Assembly (NCBI RefSeq): GCF_048266365.1
Contig: NZ_JBLWZP010000001.1
Coordinates: 496,001 to 560,000, forward strand
DNA length: 64,000 nt
Source of the DNA: Galbibacter sp048266365
GTDB lineage: Bacteria > Bacteroidota > Bacteroidia > Flavobacteriales > Flavobacteriaceae
Reading direction: 5' to 3'
The stretch's first letter is position 1. Each line of letters starts with the position of its first letter. The notes beneath the pieces are model-generated. The model saw nothing but the letters and a program-made list of their open reading frames with translations, was not told the origin of the DNA and ran no database searches. The position numbers and the translations under genes were made by a program. Positions 35,947 through 45,666 of the stretch are shown one piece after another.

Positions 35947-36152
35947 ATGAAAAATGTTCAAAAACCAGAAAAAATTCATTTAAGGAAATTAATGGGGAAA
36001 TAAAAAGAGGACAGTTTGTTATTCCGGATTTTCAACGTGAGTTTGATTGGGAACCTTGGAATGTCAGAGATTTAATTAAATCCATTTTTATGGATTATTA
36101 TATAGGGACTATTTATATAAACGTTGAACTTAATGCTGAAATAATATTATGA
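35947..36152 (+). pseudogene. Truncated DUF262 (GmrSD-type) gene
   Basis: A frame holding EIKRGQFVIPDFQREFDWE and VRDLIKSIFMDYYIGTIYI is the N-terminal signature of DUF262, the GTPase/nuclease part of GmrSD-type modification-dependent restriction. The apparent start (35947) is out of frame with it, and it stops at 36152, after about 55 matching codons of more than 300. The stop overlaps the start of the next gene as ATGA, so a deletion probably joined the two. Confidence 0.7.
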
Positions 36153-38572
36153 GTAAATACGAAATTTGCAGAAAAAAGTTAGAGGAATTGAATTCTGAAT
36201 TCTTGAATATAGATAAACCTTTACTCAACGAAGCAAATACTAGATTTAAATTAATTGATTCAATTTTAACCGAATGTTTAGCTTGGGGAACTAATAATAT
36301 CTCATGCGAAGATAGTTATCAAGGAAAATATAGCGACTACACACTAAGTTTATTTCGCTCAGTTTGTGTACTTGAAGCAAAAAAAACAGGCAATTATTTT
36401 GAACTTCCAGCTGGGAAACAAAATCTATATCAACCAATAAAAAGTATATATAAGGATAATTCGAATATTAAAGCTGCTATTGATCAAGTTAAAGGTTATT
36501 GTCAAGATAGATCAATCCCTATTGCAATTGTATCTAATGGTTGGCAATTTATTGCTTTTATTGCAAACCGAACGGATTCAATTCCATCTTTGGAGGGTAA
36601 TGCTTTTGTAATACCTTCATTAAGTACAGCGATAACAGAATTTAAAGAGTTTTGGAATTGTTTATCAAAACCTGGATTCGAAGAGGAGTATCTAATTAAA
36701 AAGTTAATTGGTAATACTGAGCAAGAATTACCACCAAAATTATCTTCTACAATCTATGGTTATCCAGGAATTAAAAATCGAAATCCTTTTCAAACAGAAT
36801 TAGAAATAATAAGTGATTTAGTTTTTGAAGATGTAATAAGAGAAGAAGGACTAGAAAAAGATTTTCTAGAAAATTGTTATTGTAAAAGTGGTGCATTGTC
36901 AAGTTATTCGCTTGTGAGTAAGGCAATTTTATCAACTAGATATAACTTTCTATTCGAGGTTGGTGATAGAAAAGCTACACTTCAACAAGTCGCTTCAAAA
37001 AAAGGAGTCTCTCAAGATTTAATAGAATTATTTGCTAATAGTCTAAGTAAACGACCTGTACTATTGGTTGGAGATGTAGGAGTAGGAAAATCAACTTTTA
37101 TTGATTATTTACGTTTAGTAGAAGCTCCAAAAGTTTTTGAAAAAGCATTAAGCTTTAAAGTCGATTTAGGTTCTAGAGCTATCGTGACATTGGATGTAAG
37201 AATAGCAATTATCGATGTGTTAAAAGGTCAACTATTGAGTGATTATGGAATTAATATTGAAGAAGATGACTTTGTTCGGCATTGTTATCATGTTGATTTA
37301 GAGAATTTTAAAAAAAGTGTAAAAGTAAAAAGACTCTATGAAGTTAATCCCGATAAAGCAATTGAAAAAGAAATTGAATTTTTATCAAATAAAATTGAAA
37401 ATGAAATTGAACATCTAAAACAAGCATTATTACACATCTGTAAAAACCATAAGAAACAAGTTATAGTATTTATTGATAATTGCGACCAAAGATCAGACCA
37501 AGATCAAGAAACAGCTTTTTTAGTTTCACAAGAGTTTGCTTCTGATTGGCCTATGATAGTTTTTATATCAATACGGCCAGAGACATATCATCGAACAAAA
37601 AAAGAATCTGGCGCCTTAAGTGGTTACCACACAAAAGCATTTACAATTCCCCCTCCGCGATTAGATGAAGTTATACAAAGAAGGCTTGAGTTTGCGTTGA
37701 GAATTACGAGTGGGGACATAGCCTTAAGTAAACTGGATACATCCACTAGTTTTTCAAAACTACATGTATTAATTGGAATGTTTGAAGACTCTCTTCATAA
37801 AAACAATGGGTTGTTAACATTTTTAAATAATGTTTCTAATGAAAACATTAGAAAAGCTATTGAGTTAGTGAAAAAGTTTTTTGGAAGTGGACATGTTGAT
37901 ATGGAAAAAATCTATGATATCTGTACTAAAACAGGGTATTATACTGTGCCAGTTCATGAATTATTAAGGTCTGTAATTTTTAGTGACAACATTCACTATT
38001 CATCATCAAATTCAGAAATTGTAAACCTATTCGAAGTTAGGTACCACAACCCTAATGAGCATTTCATTACTTTAGCGTTGATTTCATTATTAGATGATTA
38101 TTCTAAAAACTCACGAAATAATGGATTTGTCACTATTAAAGAAGTTTTTAGCTATATGCAAGGTGTAGGTTTTAATCCAAATCAGATTGATAGCCTTTTA
38201 AATTTTGCTTATTCTAAAAATCTTTTTGAGACCTCTCAAAAAGGTGATAAATTATCAATTCAAAATAATGAATTAAATATCCGAGCAACTAACTTAGCTA
38301 TTTATCATTTGAGATTTCTATCAAATACTTTTACTTATGTTGATGCTATGGTTGTTGACACTCCAATTTTTGACTCTGATGATAGAAATAAAATTCAAAA
38401 TATCATGCAAATAAAGAGTAGGTTAGAGAGAGCCGCAATTTTTAGAGAATATTTAGACAAACAATGGGAAGTTTCTAACTTAAGAACTAATTATTTTAAT
38501 TGGCCTAATTTCTCTAATGAATTAAAGAATGATATTGATAAAATCGATGGTAAAATACATAAAAATGAATAG
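36149..38572 (+). CDS. Nuclease (HsdR-N-like) fused to a P-loop NTPase, candidate single-protein defence system
   Basis: The 807-residue protein begins with a PD-(D/E)XK domain like the HSDR_N_2 type: ANTRFKLIDSILTECLAW, YSDYTL (Asp63) and CVLEAKKTG (Glu76, Lys78). Residues about 180-290 link to a P-loop NTPase with Walker A GDVGVGKST (about 306-314), Walker B VIVFIDNCDQ (about 438-447) and an Arg-containing FISIRPETYHR. The last 300 residues are helical, of winged-helix or sensor type, without clear repeats. Fusion of an N-terminal nuclease to a STAND-like or AAA NTPase with a C-terminal sensor is the plan of several antiphage proteins. Sensor target and exact family are unknown. Confidence 0.7.
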   Translation: MSKYEICRKKLEELNSEFLNIDKPLLNEANTRFKLIDSILTECLAWGTNNISCEDSYQGKYSDYTLSLFRSVCVLEAKKTGNYFELPAGKQNLYQPIKSIYKDNSNIKAAIDQVKGYCQDRSIPIAIVSNGWQFIAFIANRTDSIPSLEGNAFVIPSLSTAITEFKEFWNCLSKPGFEEEYLIKKLIGNTEQELPPKLSSTIYGYPGIKNRNPFQTELEIISDLVFEDVIREEGLEKDFLENCYCKSGALSSYSLVSKAILSTRYNFLFEVGDRKATLQQVASKKGVSQDLIELFANSLSKRPVLLVGDVGVGKSTFIDYLRLVEAPKVFEKALSFKVDLGSRAIVTLDVRIAIIDVLKGQLLSDYGINIEEDDFVRHCYHVDLENFKKSVKVKRLYEVNPDKAIEKEIEFLSNKIENEIEHLKQALLHICKNHKKQVIVFIDNCDQRSDQDQETAFLVSQEFASDWPMIVFISIRPETYHRTKKESGALSGYHTKAFTIPPPRLDEVIQRRLEFALRITSGDIALSKLDTSTSFSKLHVLIGMFEDSLHKNNGLLTFLNNVSNENIRKAIELVKKFFGSGHVDMEKIYDICTKTGYYTVPVHELLRSVIFSDNIHYSSSNSEIVNLFEVRYHNPNEHFITLALISLLDDYSKNSRNNGFVTIKEVFSYMQGVGFNPNQIDSLLNFAYSKNLFETSQKGDKLSIQNNELNIRATNLAIYHLRFLSNTFTYVDAMVVDTPIFDSDDRNKIQNIMQIKSRLERAAIFREYLDKQWEVSNLRTNYFNWPNFSNELKNDIDKIDGKIHKNE

Positions 38573-38823
38573 CACTAAGTACATAAACATGGTATCCATG
38601 CCACCAGTGAATATAACGGATTAACTTGCTCCATTGATCTTGCTACATTTGTTGGGACACTAAAATAGCTGGCATTAAATCTTAATTTTAAATTGATATA
38701 AGAAAATTATTTATACAATGTTAAATGATTCTTATGGTTATGTATTAGGAGTGTTATGGTTTAGTTTCTATATTTCGAAAGGATTAATAAATAATTTATT
38801 TTCATTGTGCTTTTTAATTTTTA

Positions 38824-38831
38824 TATATTTG
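38824..38831 (+). promoter_or_regulatory. Bacteroidota -7 box before the ECF sigma gene
   Basis: TATATTTG (TAnnTTTG) lies 34 bases before the ATG at 38866. TTG at 38805-38807 is the best -33 candidate, with 16 bases between. The rest of 38573-38823 is AT-rich and shows no gene. Confidence 0.5.
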
Positions 38832-38865
38832 TTAACATATAAAACATTATTAAGCAACTAAAAGA

Positions 38866-39507
38866 ATGCATAATTCGAATGCATATAAACTTAAGCTAGT
38901 TGACCAAGATGCGCTTTCAAAACGAAAGAATGTTAATATAGGCAGTAATCTCACGTCTTTTTCACCTGACAAAAAACTATGGAAAGCTTTTAAAAAGGGA
39001 GATGAGGAGGCTTTCATTATTATATATGAGGCTCATATTGATGACCTTTATTCTTTTGGAATGCAATATTGTAATAAAGAATTAGTAGAAGATTTAATTC
39101 AAGATCTGTTTATTCAGCTAAGAGAGAAGAGATCAGGATTACCAAATATTACCAATTCAATTCGTTTATTTTTATTTCAATGTCTTAAAAGAAGGATATT
39201 CAATTATAAAAAGAAGAGAAAACCGATAACACAAACCAATCTCTGGGAGGGTTTTGACTTTGAGATGATACCTCCCGTAGATGAAGCTCTAATGATGAAT
39301 GAACAAATAATACAGGATATTACAAGAATCGATGCTGCTTTACAGTCTTTGAGTAAAAAACATCGAGAAATTATATATTATTATTTTTATCTGGGAATGA
39401 GTTATGATGAAATAAAAGAGCTTTTGGGCTATAGCAATATTAAGTCTGCTCGAAATATGGTATATAAAACAATTAAGCTGCTGAAAAAGAAAGTTTCAAA
39501 AAAGTGA
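38866..39507 (+). CDS. RNA polymerase ECF sigma factor
   Basis: The 213-residue protein has region 2 (WKAFKKGDEEAFIIIYEAHIDDLYSFGMQY, then LVEDLIQDLFIQL) and region 4 (ALQSLSKKHREIIYYYFYLGMSYDEIKELLG) of Bacteroidota SusCD-linked ECF factors. The N-terminal 40 residues are an extension. FecR at 39554 follows by 46 bases, then SusC and SusD, the usual layout of cell-surface-signalled uptake loci. Confidence 0.93.
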   Translation: MHNSNAYKLKLVDQDALSKRKNVNIGSNLTSFSPDKKLWKAFKKGDEEAFIIIYEAHIDDLYSFGMQYCNKELVEDLIQDLFIQLREKRSGLPNITNSIRLFLFQCLKRRIFNYKKKRKPITQTNLWEGFDFEMIPPVDEALMMNEQIIQDITRIDAALQSLSKKHREIIYYYFYLGMSYDEIKELLGYSNIKSARNMVYKTIKLLKKKVSKK

Positions 39508-39553
39508 TGTCATTATAGAAGTTTTGTTGTCTAGTAATAAATGACAGGAAACT

Positions 39554-40618
39554 TTGGAAGACAAAAAGCATGATATCGATTTTTTTTTAAAAAATGAACA
39601 TTTTGTAAAATGGGTCAATCATCCTACAATTTCTGGAACTGTATTCTGGACAAAATGGATAGAGACTTACCCAAGTGATAAAGAAACTATATCTAGAGCA
39701 AGAGCTATCGTAGAGCGATCTACCTTTAACACTGCAAAATTATCTTCTACAAAAAAGGATGAGCTTTTAAAAAATATACTAAAAGCTACTAAAAGTGATA
39801 ATTATCAGGAAGGTGACCCTAAACCAAGTAGAAATCGGTTTCATAAAACAATCTTCTGGGCTGCAAGTACAGCAGCACTTTTCGCAATTATTTTGATAAC
39901 CTATCCACTTTTAAAAAGTGGTAACGACAGTTTGGTTTCTATAAAAGAGAATAGCCTTGTATCAAATATCGAGGTGACAACCAATAGAGGAGAACATAAA
40001 ACTGTTGTACTTCCTGACAGTACAAAAGTTATTTTAAATGCTGCAAGTAAACTAGTATATCCCTCGGTTTTTAATTCAACAAGTAGAAATGTAATCCTAG
40101 AGGGGGAGGCATATTTCGATGTATCCCATAATCCCAATAAAAAATTTATAGTAACTACAAATAAGATTAAAACTGTGGTTTATGGAACAACCTTCAATGT
40201 GGGTTTCTACCCTGAAATGGAATCCCTGGTTGTTGCACTTGAAAGTGGTTCGGTAGCAGTAGAGACTCCTGTAGAGATTAACGGAAGAAATGATTTCCTT
40301 ATACATCCAGAGGAGAAAATTACAATAAATAAAGATTTGGATAAAGCTGTCATAAGCGGCTATGACAAAATTGATTATTTCGGTTGGAAAGATGGAGTGC
40401 TAGTATTTAGAGATAGCGGGTTGATGGAGTTTATAACAAAAATAGAGCGATGGTATAATGTGGATGTAAGTGTGGTTGGAGATACTAAAGAAGATTGGAA
40501 GATAAATGGGATGTTTAAAAAGCAAAACATAAAGAATGTGATGGAAAGTCTTGAATTTGCTAGAAAGGTGAAATATACAATGAATAACAATCAAATAACC
40601 ATATACATTAACAATTAA
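39554..40618 (+). CDS. FecR-family anti-sigma factor
   Basis: The start is a TTG at 39554, chosen because the FecR N-terminal block (DIDFFLKNEHFVKWVNHPT) begins there and no in-frame ATG precedes it. The 354-residue protein has a cytosolic anti-sigma part, one membrane segment (FWAASTAALFAIILITYPLL, about 98-117) and periplasmic FecR (TTNRGEHKTVVLPDSTKVILNA, GEAYFDVSH, FNVGFYPEMESLVVALESGSV) plus a DUF4974-like end. It holds the ECF factor until SusC signals substrate binding. Confidence 0.92.
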   Translation: MEDKKHDIDFFLKNEHFVKWVNHPTISGTVFWTKWIETYPSDKETISRARAIVERSTFNTAKLSSTKKDELLKNILKATKSDNYQEGDPKPSRNRFHKTIFWAASTAALFAIILITYPLLKSGNDSLVSIKENSLVSNIEVTTNRGEHKTVVLPDSTKVILNAASKLVYPSVFNSTSRNVILEGEAYFDVSHNPNKKFIVTTNKIKTVVYGTTFNVGFYPEMESLVVALESGSVAVETPVEINGRNDFLIHPEEKITINKDLDKAVISGYDKIDYFGWKDGVLVFRDSGLMEFITKIERWYNVDVSVVGDTKEDWKINGMFKKQNIKNVMESLEFARKVKYTMNNNQITIYINN

Positions 40619-40630
40619 CTAGTTTAAATT

Positions 40631-43600
40631 ATGAAGCAACTTAAAACTAACAGGAGGTATCTATGTAAAAGGTATACACTATGCTTTTTATTCACTTGTT
40701 TTTTCTCCATGGGAATTATGGCATTTACGCCAAAAAATCAAAACAATATTGATCTAGCTCAATATAAAATAACCCTAAAAAAAGAGGTTTATAATCTTGG
40801 TGATATTTTTAAAATTGTTGAAGATAACGTGGCAGTTAATTTTTTTTACGATAAAGTATTGGTGAATGAACAACAAACGGTTCATGTGAATACTAAAAAC
40901 GTGACAATCAAAAAGTTGCTCGCGGAGGTGTCTAATCAATTAGGTTTAAGTTTTAAACAAATAAATAATGTAATTAATGTAGGACTTAAAGAAAGCACTA
41001 AACAAGATCCAATTTTAATAAAGGGTAAAATTACCTCATCAGCAGATGGCTTAGGGCTACCTGGTGTAACCATACAGCTTAAGGGTGGGGATATGGGAGT
41101 AACATCAGATTTTGATGGTAATTATGAAATATCAGTAAATAGTTCCGATGACATTCTCGTATTTAGTTATTTAGGGTTTAGAACTGTCGAAGAACAAGTC
41201 AATATTAGAAGGCAAATAAATGTTGCTTTAGAAGAGGATACACAACAACTTGATGAAGTTGTAGTAACTGCACTGGGTATTAAACGGGAAGAAAAGTCGC
41301 TGGGATATTCAGTTCAAAAAATAGGAGGTGATCAAGTACAGACAGTAAAGGGTGTCGATGTAGCTACTTCTTTAACTGGAAAGGTAGCAGGTTTGTGGAT
41401 TCAAAATAGTACAGAATTTAACGAATCTCCAGATATAAGATTACGTGGAGGAAGTTCCAATCCATTATTGGTGATAGATGGTGTTCCCTATGGAAATATG
41501 GAGTTATCTGATGTTGCATCAGACGATATTAAAGAAATAAGTGTACTAAAAGGTGCTACAGCTTCAGCATTATACGGAGCTAGAGGTAGTGGAGGTTCCG
41601 TTATTATTACGACTAAGAATGGCGGTAACGGACTCAGTGTCAACAGTAATAATATGTTCTTTGCCGGGTATTTGGCATTGCCGAAGGTGCAGTCTTCGTA
41701 CAGTGCAGGTTTAGGAGGTACATACAGCGCAACGGATTATGTATGGGGTCAGAAATTGGACATGGGGATAATGGCAGAACAGTGGAATCCAGAAACTAAG
41801 CAATATGAAAATATGCCACTTACATCTCGGGGGAAAGATAATTTCAATAATTTCTTACAACCTGGTTTTATCGTGAACAATAATATAAGTTTTGCACGGA
41901 CAGGAGATATGGGTTCATTCAGGACTTCATTTACACATGTTTTAAATAAAGGTCAATATCCAAATTTAAAACTAAATAGATTCAATTTTAATGTTTCTGG
42001 AACACTCCAGCTTAGTGATAACTTTGATATAAAAGCTAATCTTGGTTATAATAGAAGTATGACACCACAAACAACTGGTGCAGGATATGGGTCCCAGGGC
42101 TATATGTACCAAATATTAATGTGGACAGGATCTGAGTATGATTTATCGAAATACAGGGATTATTGGGTAGTACCCAACGAACAACAAAACTGGCATTATA
42201 GTGCATGGTATGATAACCCATATTTAATTGCTTATGAAAAACTTAAAAGTGATGAGCAGAATATTACTAATGTGAATATTACAGCCGATTACAAGCTTTT
42301 TAAGGGAGCCAAACTGACAGGTAGAATTGGTTACGATTTTTATTCTAATGAATCTAATACTCAAAACCCCTCAGGTATTAATTCAACTAGGGGATGGTAT
42401 GTAAACGGTTTATATAAGCAGGAACAATATAGAGGATACAGCTTAAATTCAGATATGTTATTTAACTACAACAAACAAAATTTGATTAAAAATCTTGATA
42501 TCGACCTAACTACCGGTGTTTCAATATATAAGTATGAAGATCAGTATAATATGGCCTCTACTCGTAATGGGCTTGTGGTCCCCGGTATTTATTCTTTAAA
42601 TAATTCAGTAGAGCGCCCCGATGTAGCGACTTCGACTTATAGAAAGGAGGTTAATAGCTTTTTAGGACTAGCATCATTTGCCTATGCAGACACCTTCTTT
42701 GTTGATCTAACGGGAAGAAATGACTGGAGTTCAACACTACCATCTTCATCTAGATCATATTTTTATCCATCAGTAGCTGGAAGTTTACTGCTAACAGAAT
42801 TGGGAGTAAAACCATCGTGGTTGGATTTATGGAAAATAAGAGGTTCTTGGACTGTATCTAAAAAAGATTTGGGAGTTTATGATACTAATGTGAATTATTC
42901 TGTGAATTTAGGTGTTTGGGATGGTTATAACACCGCTGCATATCCATCTACGATAAAAACTTCCGTTGTAGAACCAGAAACTAGTAGAACGTGGGAATTT
43001 GGTACCGCTGCGTATATGTTTAAAAATAGGATTATGTTGGATATGGCATATTATAATATCTATACCTATAATCGTCAAGTATCTACTTCTATACCGGCTT
43101 CATCCGGTTTTAGCCAAACATTAATTAATATAGATGAAACGATAGAACGAAGAGGTTTGGAGTTAACATTAAATGCGAGCGTTATTAAGTCCGAAAATTT
43201 TAATTGGGATGTGTCGCTTAACTGGTCAAAAACACATGCTTATTATAAAGACTTAGACCCGGTTTATTCATCGGATAATTTATGGGTAAAAGAAGGAGGC
43301 AGAATAGATAATTATACAATTCGAGATTGGGAAAGGGATCCGAGTGGGAATGTAGTCTATACAGAAGGAGGCTTACCAATGAGAAGCAATTACACTAGGT
43401 TTTTGGATTATAGTGATCCTGATTTCTTATGGGGATTTACAAATACATTTAATTATAAAGACTTTAGCTTATATATAAGTTTTGATGGCCGTGTTGGAGG
43501 AACATTATATAATTATACTTCATATAAAATGTGGGATACCGGTTCTCATCCTGATAGCGATAACCAATGGAGATACGATGAGGTTGTTAACGGTAATGAA

Positions 43601-44005
43601 TCTTTTGTTGGAAATGGAGTGAAAGTGGTTTCAGGAAATGTAAGTTATGATCAATATGGACAAATAATTGAAGACACCAGAGAGTTTGCAACCAATGATA
43701 CTCCGGTATCCTATGAAACTTATGCAAGGAGATATGGAGATGGGAGCCTGGGTGCTAAAGACGCAACCTTTGCCAAATTGAGAGAGTTATCCTTTGGATA
43801 TACACTCCCGAGAGATGTAAGTGAAAAAATAGGCGTAGCTAATGCAACCATTGCTTTAACTGCACAAAACGTTTTTCTCGTTACAAAGGAATTTGAGTTT
43901 GCCGATCCAGATTGGAACTCAGATAGTGATCTTTCGTCACCTTCACAACGTTTTATCGGACTGAATATAAAGTTACAAACATTAGCTAAAGAATCTAAAA
44001 AATAA
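40631..44005 (+). CDS. susC: SusC/RagA-family TonB-dependent receptor with STN signalling domain
   Basis: The 1,124-residue outer-membrane protein has a signal peptide (YTLCFLFTCFFSMGIMAFTP), an STN domain (about 45-105) for contact with FecR, a carboxypeptidase-like regulatory domain (ITSSADGLGLPGVTIQLKGG, about 125-200), a plug with DEVVVTALGIKREEKSLGYS, and a 22-strand barrel ending in GLNIKLQT. STN presence matches the sigma/anti-sigma genes before it. SusD follows by 4 bases. It imports a substrate through the outer membrane; the downstream lipase suggests a phospholipid-derived one. Confidence 0.95.
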   Translation: MKQLKTNRRYLCKRYTLCFLFTCFFSMGIMAFTPKNQNNIDLAQYKITLKKEVYNLGDIFKIVEDNVAVNFFYDKVLVNEQQTVHVNTKNVTIKKLLAEVSNQLGLSFKQINNVINVGLKESTKQDPILIKGKITSSADGLGLPGVTIQLKGGDMGVTSDFDGNYEISVNSSDDILVFSYLGFRTVEEQVNIRRQINVALEEDTQQLDEVVVTALGIKREEKSLGYSVQKIGGDQVQTVKGVDVATSLTGKVAGLWIQNSTEFNESPDIRLRGGSSNPLLVIDGVPYGNMELSDVASDDIKEISVLKGATASALYGARGSGGSVIITTKNGGNGLSVNSNNMFFAGYLALPKVQSSYSAGLGGTYSATDYVWGQKLDMGIMAEQWNPETKQYENMPLTSRGKDNFNNFLQPGFIVNNNISFARTGDMGSFRTSFTHVLNKGQYPNLKLNRFNFNVSGTLQLSDNFDIKANLGYNRSMTPQTTGAGYGSQGYMYQILMWTGSEYDLSKYRDYWVVPNEQQNWHYSAWYDNPYLIAYEKLKSDEQNITNVNITADYKLFKGAKLTGRIGYDFYSNESNTQNPSGINSTRGWYVNGLYKQEQYRGYSLNSDMLFNYNKQNLIKNLDIDLTTGVSIYKYEDQYNMASTRNGLVVPGIYSLNNSVERPDVATSTYRKEVNSFLGLASFAYADTFFVDLTGRNDWSSTLPSSSRSYFYPSVAGSLLLTELGVKPSWLDLWKIRGSWTVSKKDLGVYDTNVNYSVNLGVWDGYNTAAYPSTIKTSVVEPETSRTWEFGTAAYMFKNRIMLDMAYYNIYTYNRQVSTSIPASSGFSQTLINIDETIERRGLELTLNASVIKSENFNWDVSLNWSKTHAYYKDLDPVYSSDNLWVKEGGRIDNYTIRDWERDPSGNVVYTEGGLPMRSNYTRFLDYSDPDFLWGFTNTFNYKDFSLYISFDGRVGGTLYNYTSYKMWDTGSHPDSDNQWRYDEVVNGNESFVGNGVKVVSGNVSYDQYGQIIEDTREFATNDTPVSYETYARRYGDGSLGAKDATFAKLRELSFGYTLPRDVSEKIGVANATIALTAQNVFLVTKEFEFADPDWNSDSDLSSPSQRFIGLNIKLQTLAKESKK

Positions 44006-44009
44006 TATT

Positions 44010-45542
44010 ATGAATACGATATATAAAATTGTGTTTGCAAGCATGGTGGTACTTTTTAGTGCATGTGCAGATATGGACAAGATCAATACAAATCCTGATG
44101 GGATTTCATCGGTAACTCCTCAAATGTTAGCTACAAAGCTCATTTTAAATATTACAGATAATGATATCGCAAGTGAAAAAAGTTTTATGCTTCCATTTAT
44201 GAGAAGTAAATATATTTTATGGAGTGAATATCCTGAGGATGCGCAATACAATCGCTTAAATAGAGCCAGTTTTGGAGATATGACGCGTTTAACAGATGCA
44301 CAAAAAATGATCGAATTGTCTCAAAATTTAGAAACAGGAGAAGCGAATGGATATAAAGCTTTAGCGCATTTTATCAGAGCTTATTATTTCTTTAATTTAA
44401 CAATGCAAGTAGGTGATATTCCATATAGTGAAGCGCTTAAGGGAGAAACGGAAGGAGTTACTAAGCCTGCTTACGATACACAAAAAGAAGTATTTATAGG
44501 CATTTTAAATGAATTAGATAAAGCAGATAATCTTTTTGCAAATGCAGTACAGTTTGAAGGTGATGTAATTTATGGTGGAGACGTGTCTAAATGGCGGAAA
44601 ATGATAAATTCATTTCAACTGAAGGTACTTATAAACTTATATAAGAAAACTGGAGACAGTGATATAAACGTGATACAAAGGTTTAAGAGCATTGTAAATA
44701 GCCGTCCTATATTTAGTAGTAATGAAGACAATTTTAGTTTAATATATTCAAATCAGCAAAACCAAATGTATCCTTTCTTCCAACAAGGAAACCAATTTGT
44801 TATATATCCAATGGTGTCTAGTGTATTAATTGATAAGCTAAAAGAATTAAATGACTATAGATTGTTTTACTATGCGGAACCATCTCCTGTAAAGATTGAT
44901 GAGGGGTTATCAGAAACTGATTTTGACGCATACATTGGAGTAGAGCCTTCATTAGAATATTCAGAAGTAAGCTCTATTTCTTCATCTAAAGATTATTCCG
45001 ATATTAATCTACGGTATAAGGATACCCCTGAAGGAGAGCCGGTCTATCTTTTAAGTTATGCCGAGGTAGAATTTATATTGGCGGAGGCCTCCATCAGAGG
45101 GTGGATTGACGCAGGGTCAGAAGATCATTATAATAAAGGAATAAAAGCTGCTATGGCATATGTAAGGGATAATACTCCCGTAGATACTTATAATCACAAC
45201 ATGGATATTACTGACGATTACATTCAAACTTATATTCAAAGTGTTGAGGTAGCGTTAAGTACAGAGCCAAATACTCGACTTAAGCAAATTATCACTCAAA
45301 AATATTTAAGCACTTTCCTACAATCACCATTGAGTGCTTTTTTTGAAAATCGTAGAACCGGATATCCGTATTTTGAAATTAATCCGGAAAGTAATCAGAA
45401 TGAACCATCCAATGTATTACCGGTACGGTGGATGTATCCATCTGATGAGGTACAGTATAATTTAGAGCATGTTAATGAAGCAACCAATAGACAGTTTAGT
45501 GGAGTGGATGATAATAATGGAATAATGTGGATTTTAAAGTAA
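44010..45542 (+). CDS. susD: SusD/RagB-family outer-membrane lipoprotein
   Basis: The 510-residue protein has a lipoprotein signal (YKIVFASMVVLFSACADMDK, Cys19) and the SusD-like_2 pattern (INTNPDGISSVTPQMLATKLIL; KALAHFIRAYYFFNLTMQVGDIPYSEAL). The C-terminus has VLPVRWMYPSDEVQYN, common in this subgroup. It caps the SusC barrel and binds the substrate at the cell surface. Confidence 0.93.
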   Translation: MNTIYKIVFASMVVLFSACADMDKINTNPDGISSVTPQMLATKLILNITDNDIASEKSFMLPFMRSKYILWSEYPEDAQYNRLNRASFGDMTRLTDAQKMIELSQNLETGEANGYKALAHFIRAYYFFNLTMQVGDIPYSEALKGETEGVTKPAYDTQKEVFIGILNELDKADNLFANAVQFEGDVIYGGDVSKWRKMINSFQLKVLINLYKKTGDSDINVIQRFKSIVNSRPIFSSNEDNFSLIYSNQQNQMYPFFQQGNQFVIYPMVSSVLIDKLKELNDYRLFYYAEPSPVKIDEGLSETDFDAYIGVEPSLEYSEVSSISSSKDYSDINLRYKDTPEGEPVYLLSYAEVEFILAEASIRGWIDAGSEDHYNKGIKAAMAYVRDNTPVDTYNHNMDITDDYIQTYIQSVEVALSTEPNTRLKQIITQKYLSTFLQSPLSAFFENRRTGYPYFEINPESNQNEPSNVLPVRWMYPSDEVQYNLEHVNEATNRQFSGVDDNNGIMWILK

Positions 45543-45564
45543 AATGAATCAACACAGTTATGTT

Positions 45565-45636
45565 AAAAAGCGGATTCTTTATTAAGTAACAGCGCAATTA
45601 TAGTGCTTAGTACAGGTAATAAAGAATTCGCTTTTT
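45565..45636 (+). terminator. Long stem-loop between susD and the phospholipase gene
   Basis: AAAAAGCGGATTCTTTATTA (45565-45584) and 45617-45636 match as reverse complements at 19 of 20 positions, with an A-run before and a T-run after. It lies 23 bases after susD and can act as a two-way terminator or an mRNA end protector that lowers expression of the next gene relative to susCD. Confidence 0.7.
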
Positions 45637-45666
45637 ATTATATTCAATTGTAAAGTAGCGTCTAAA

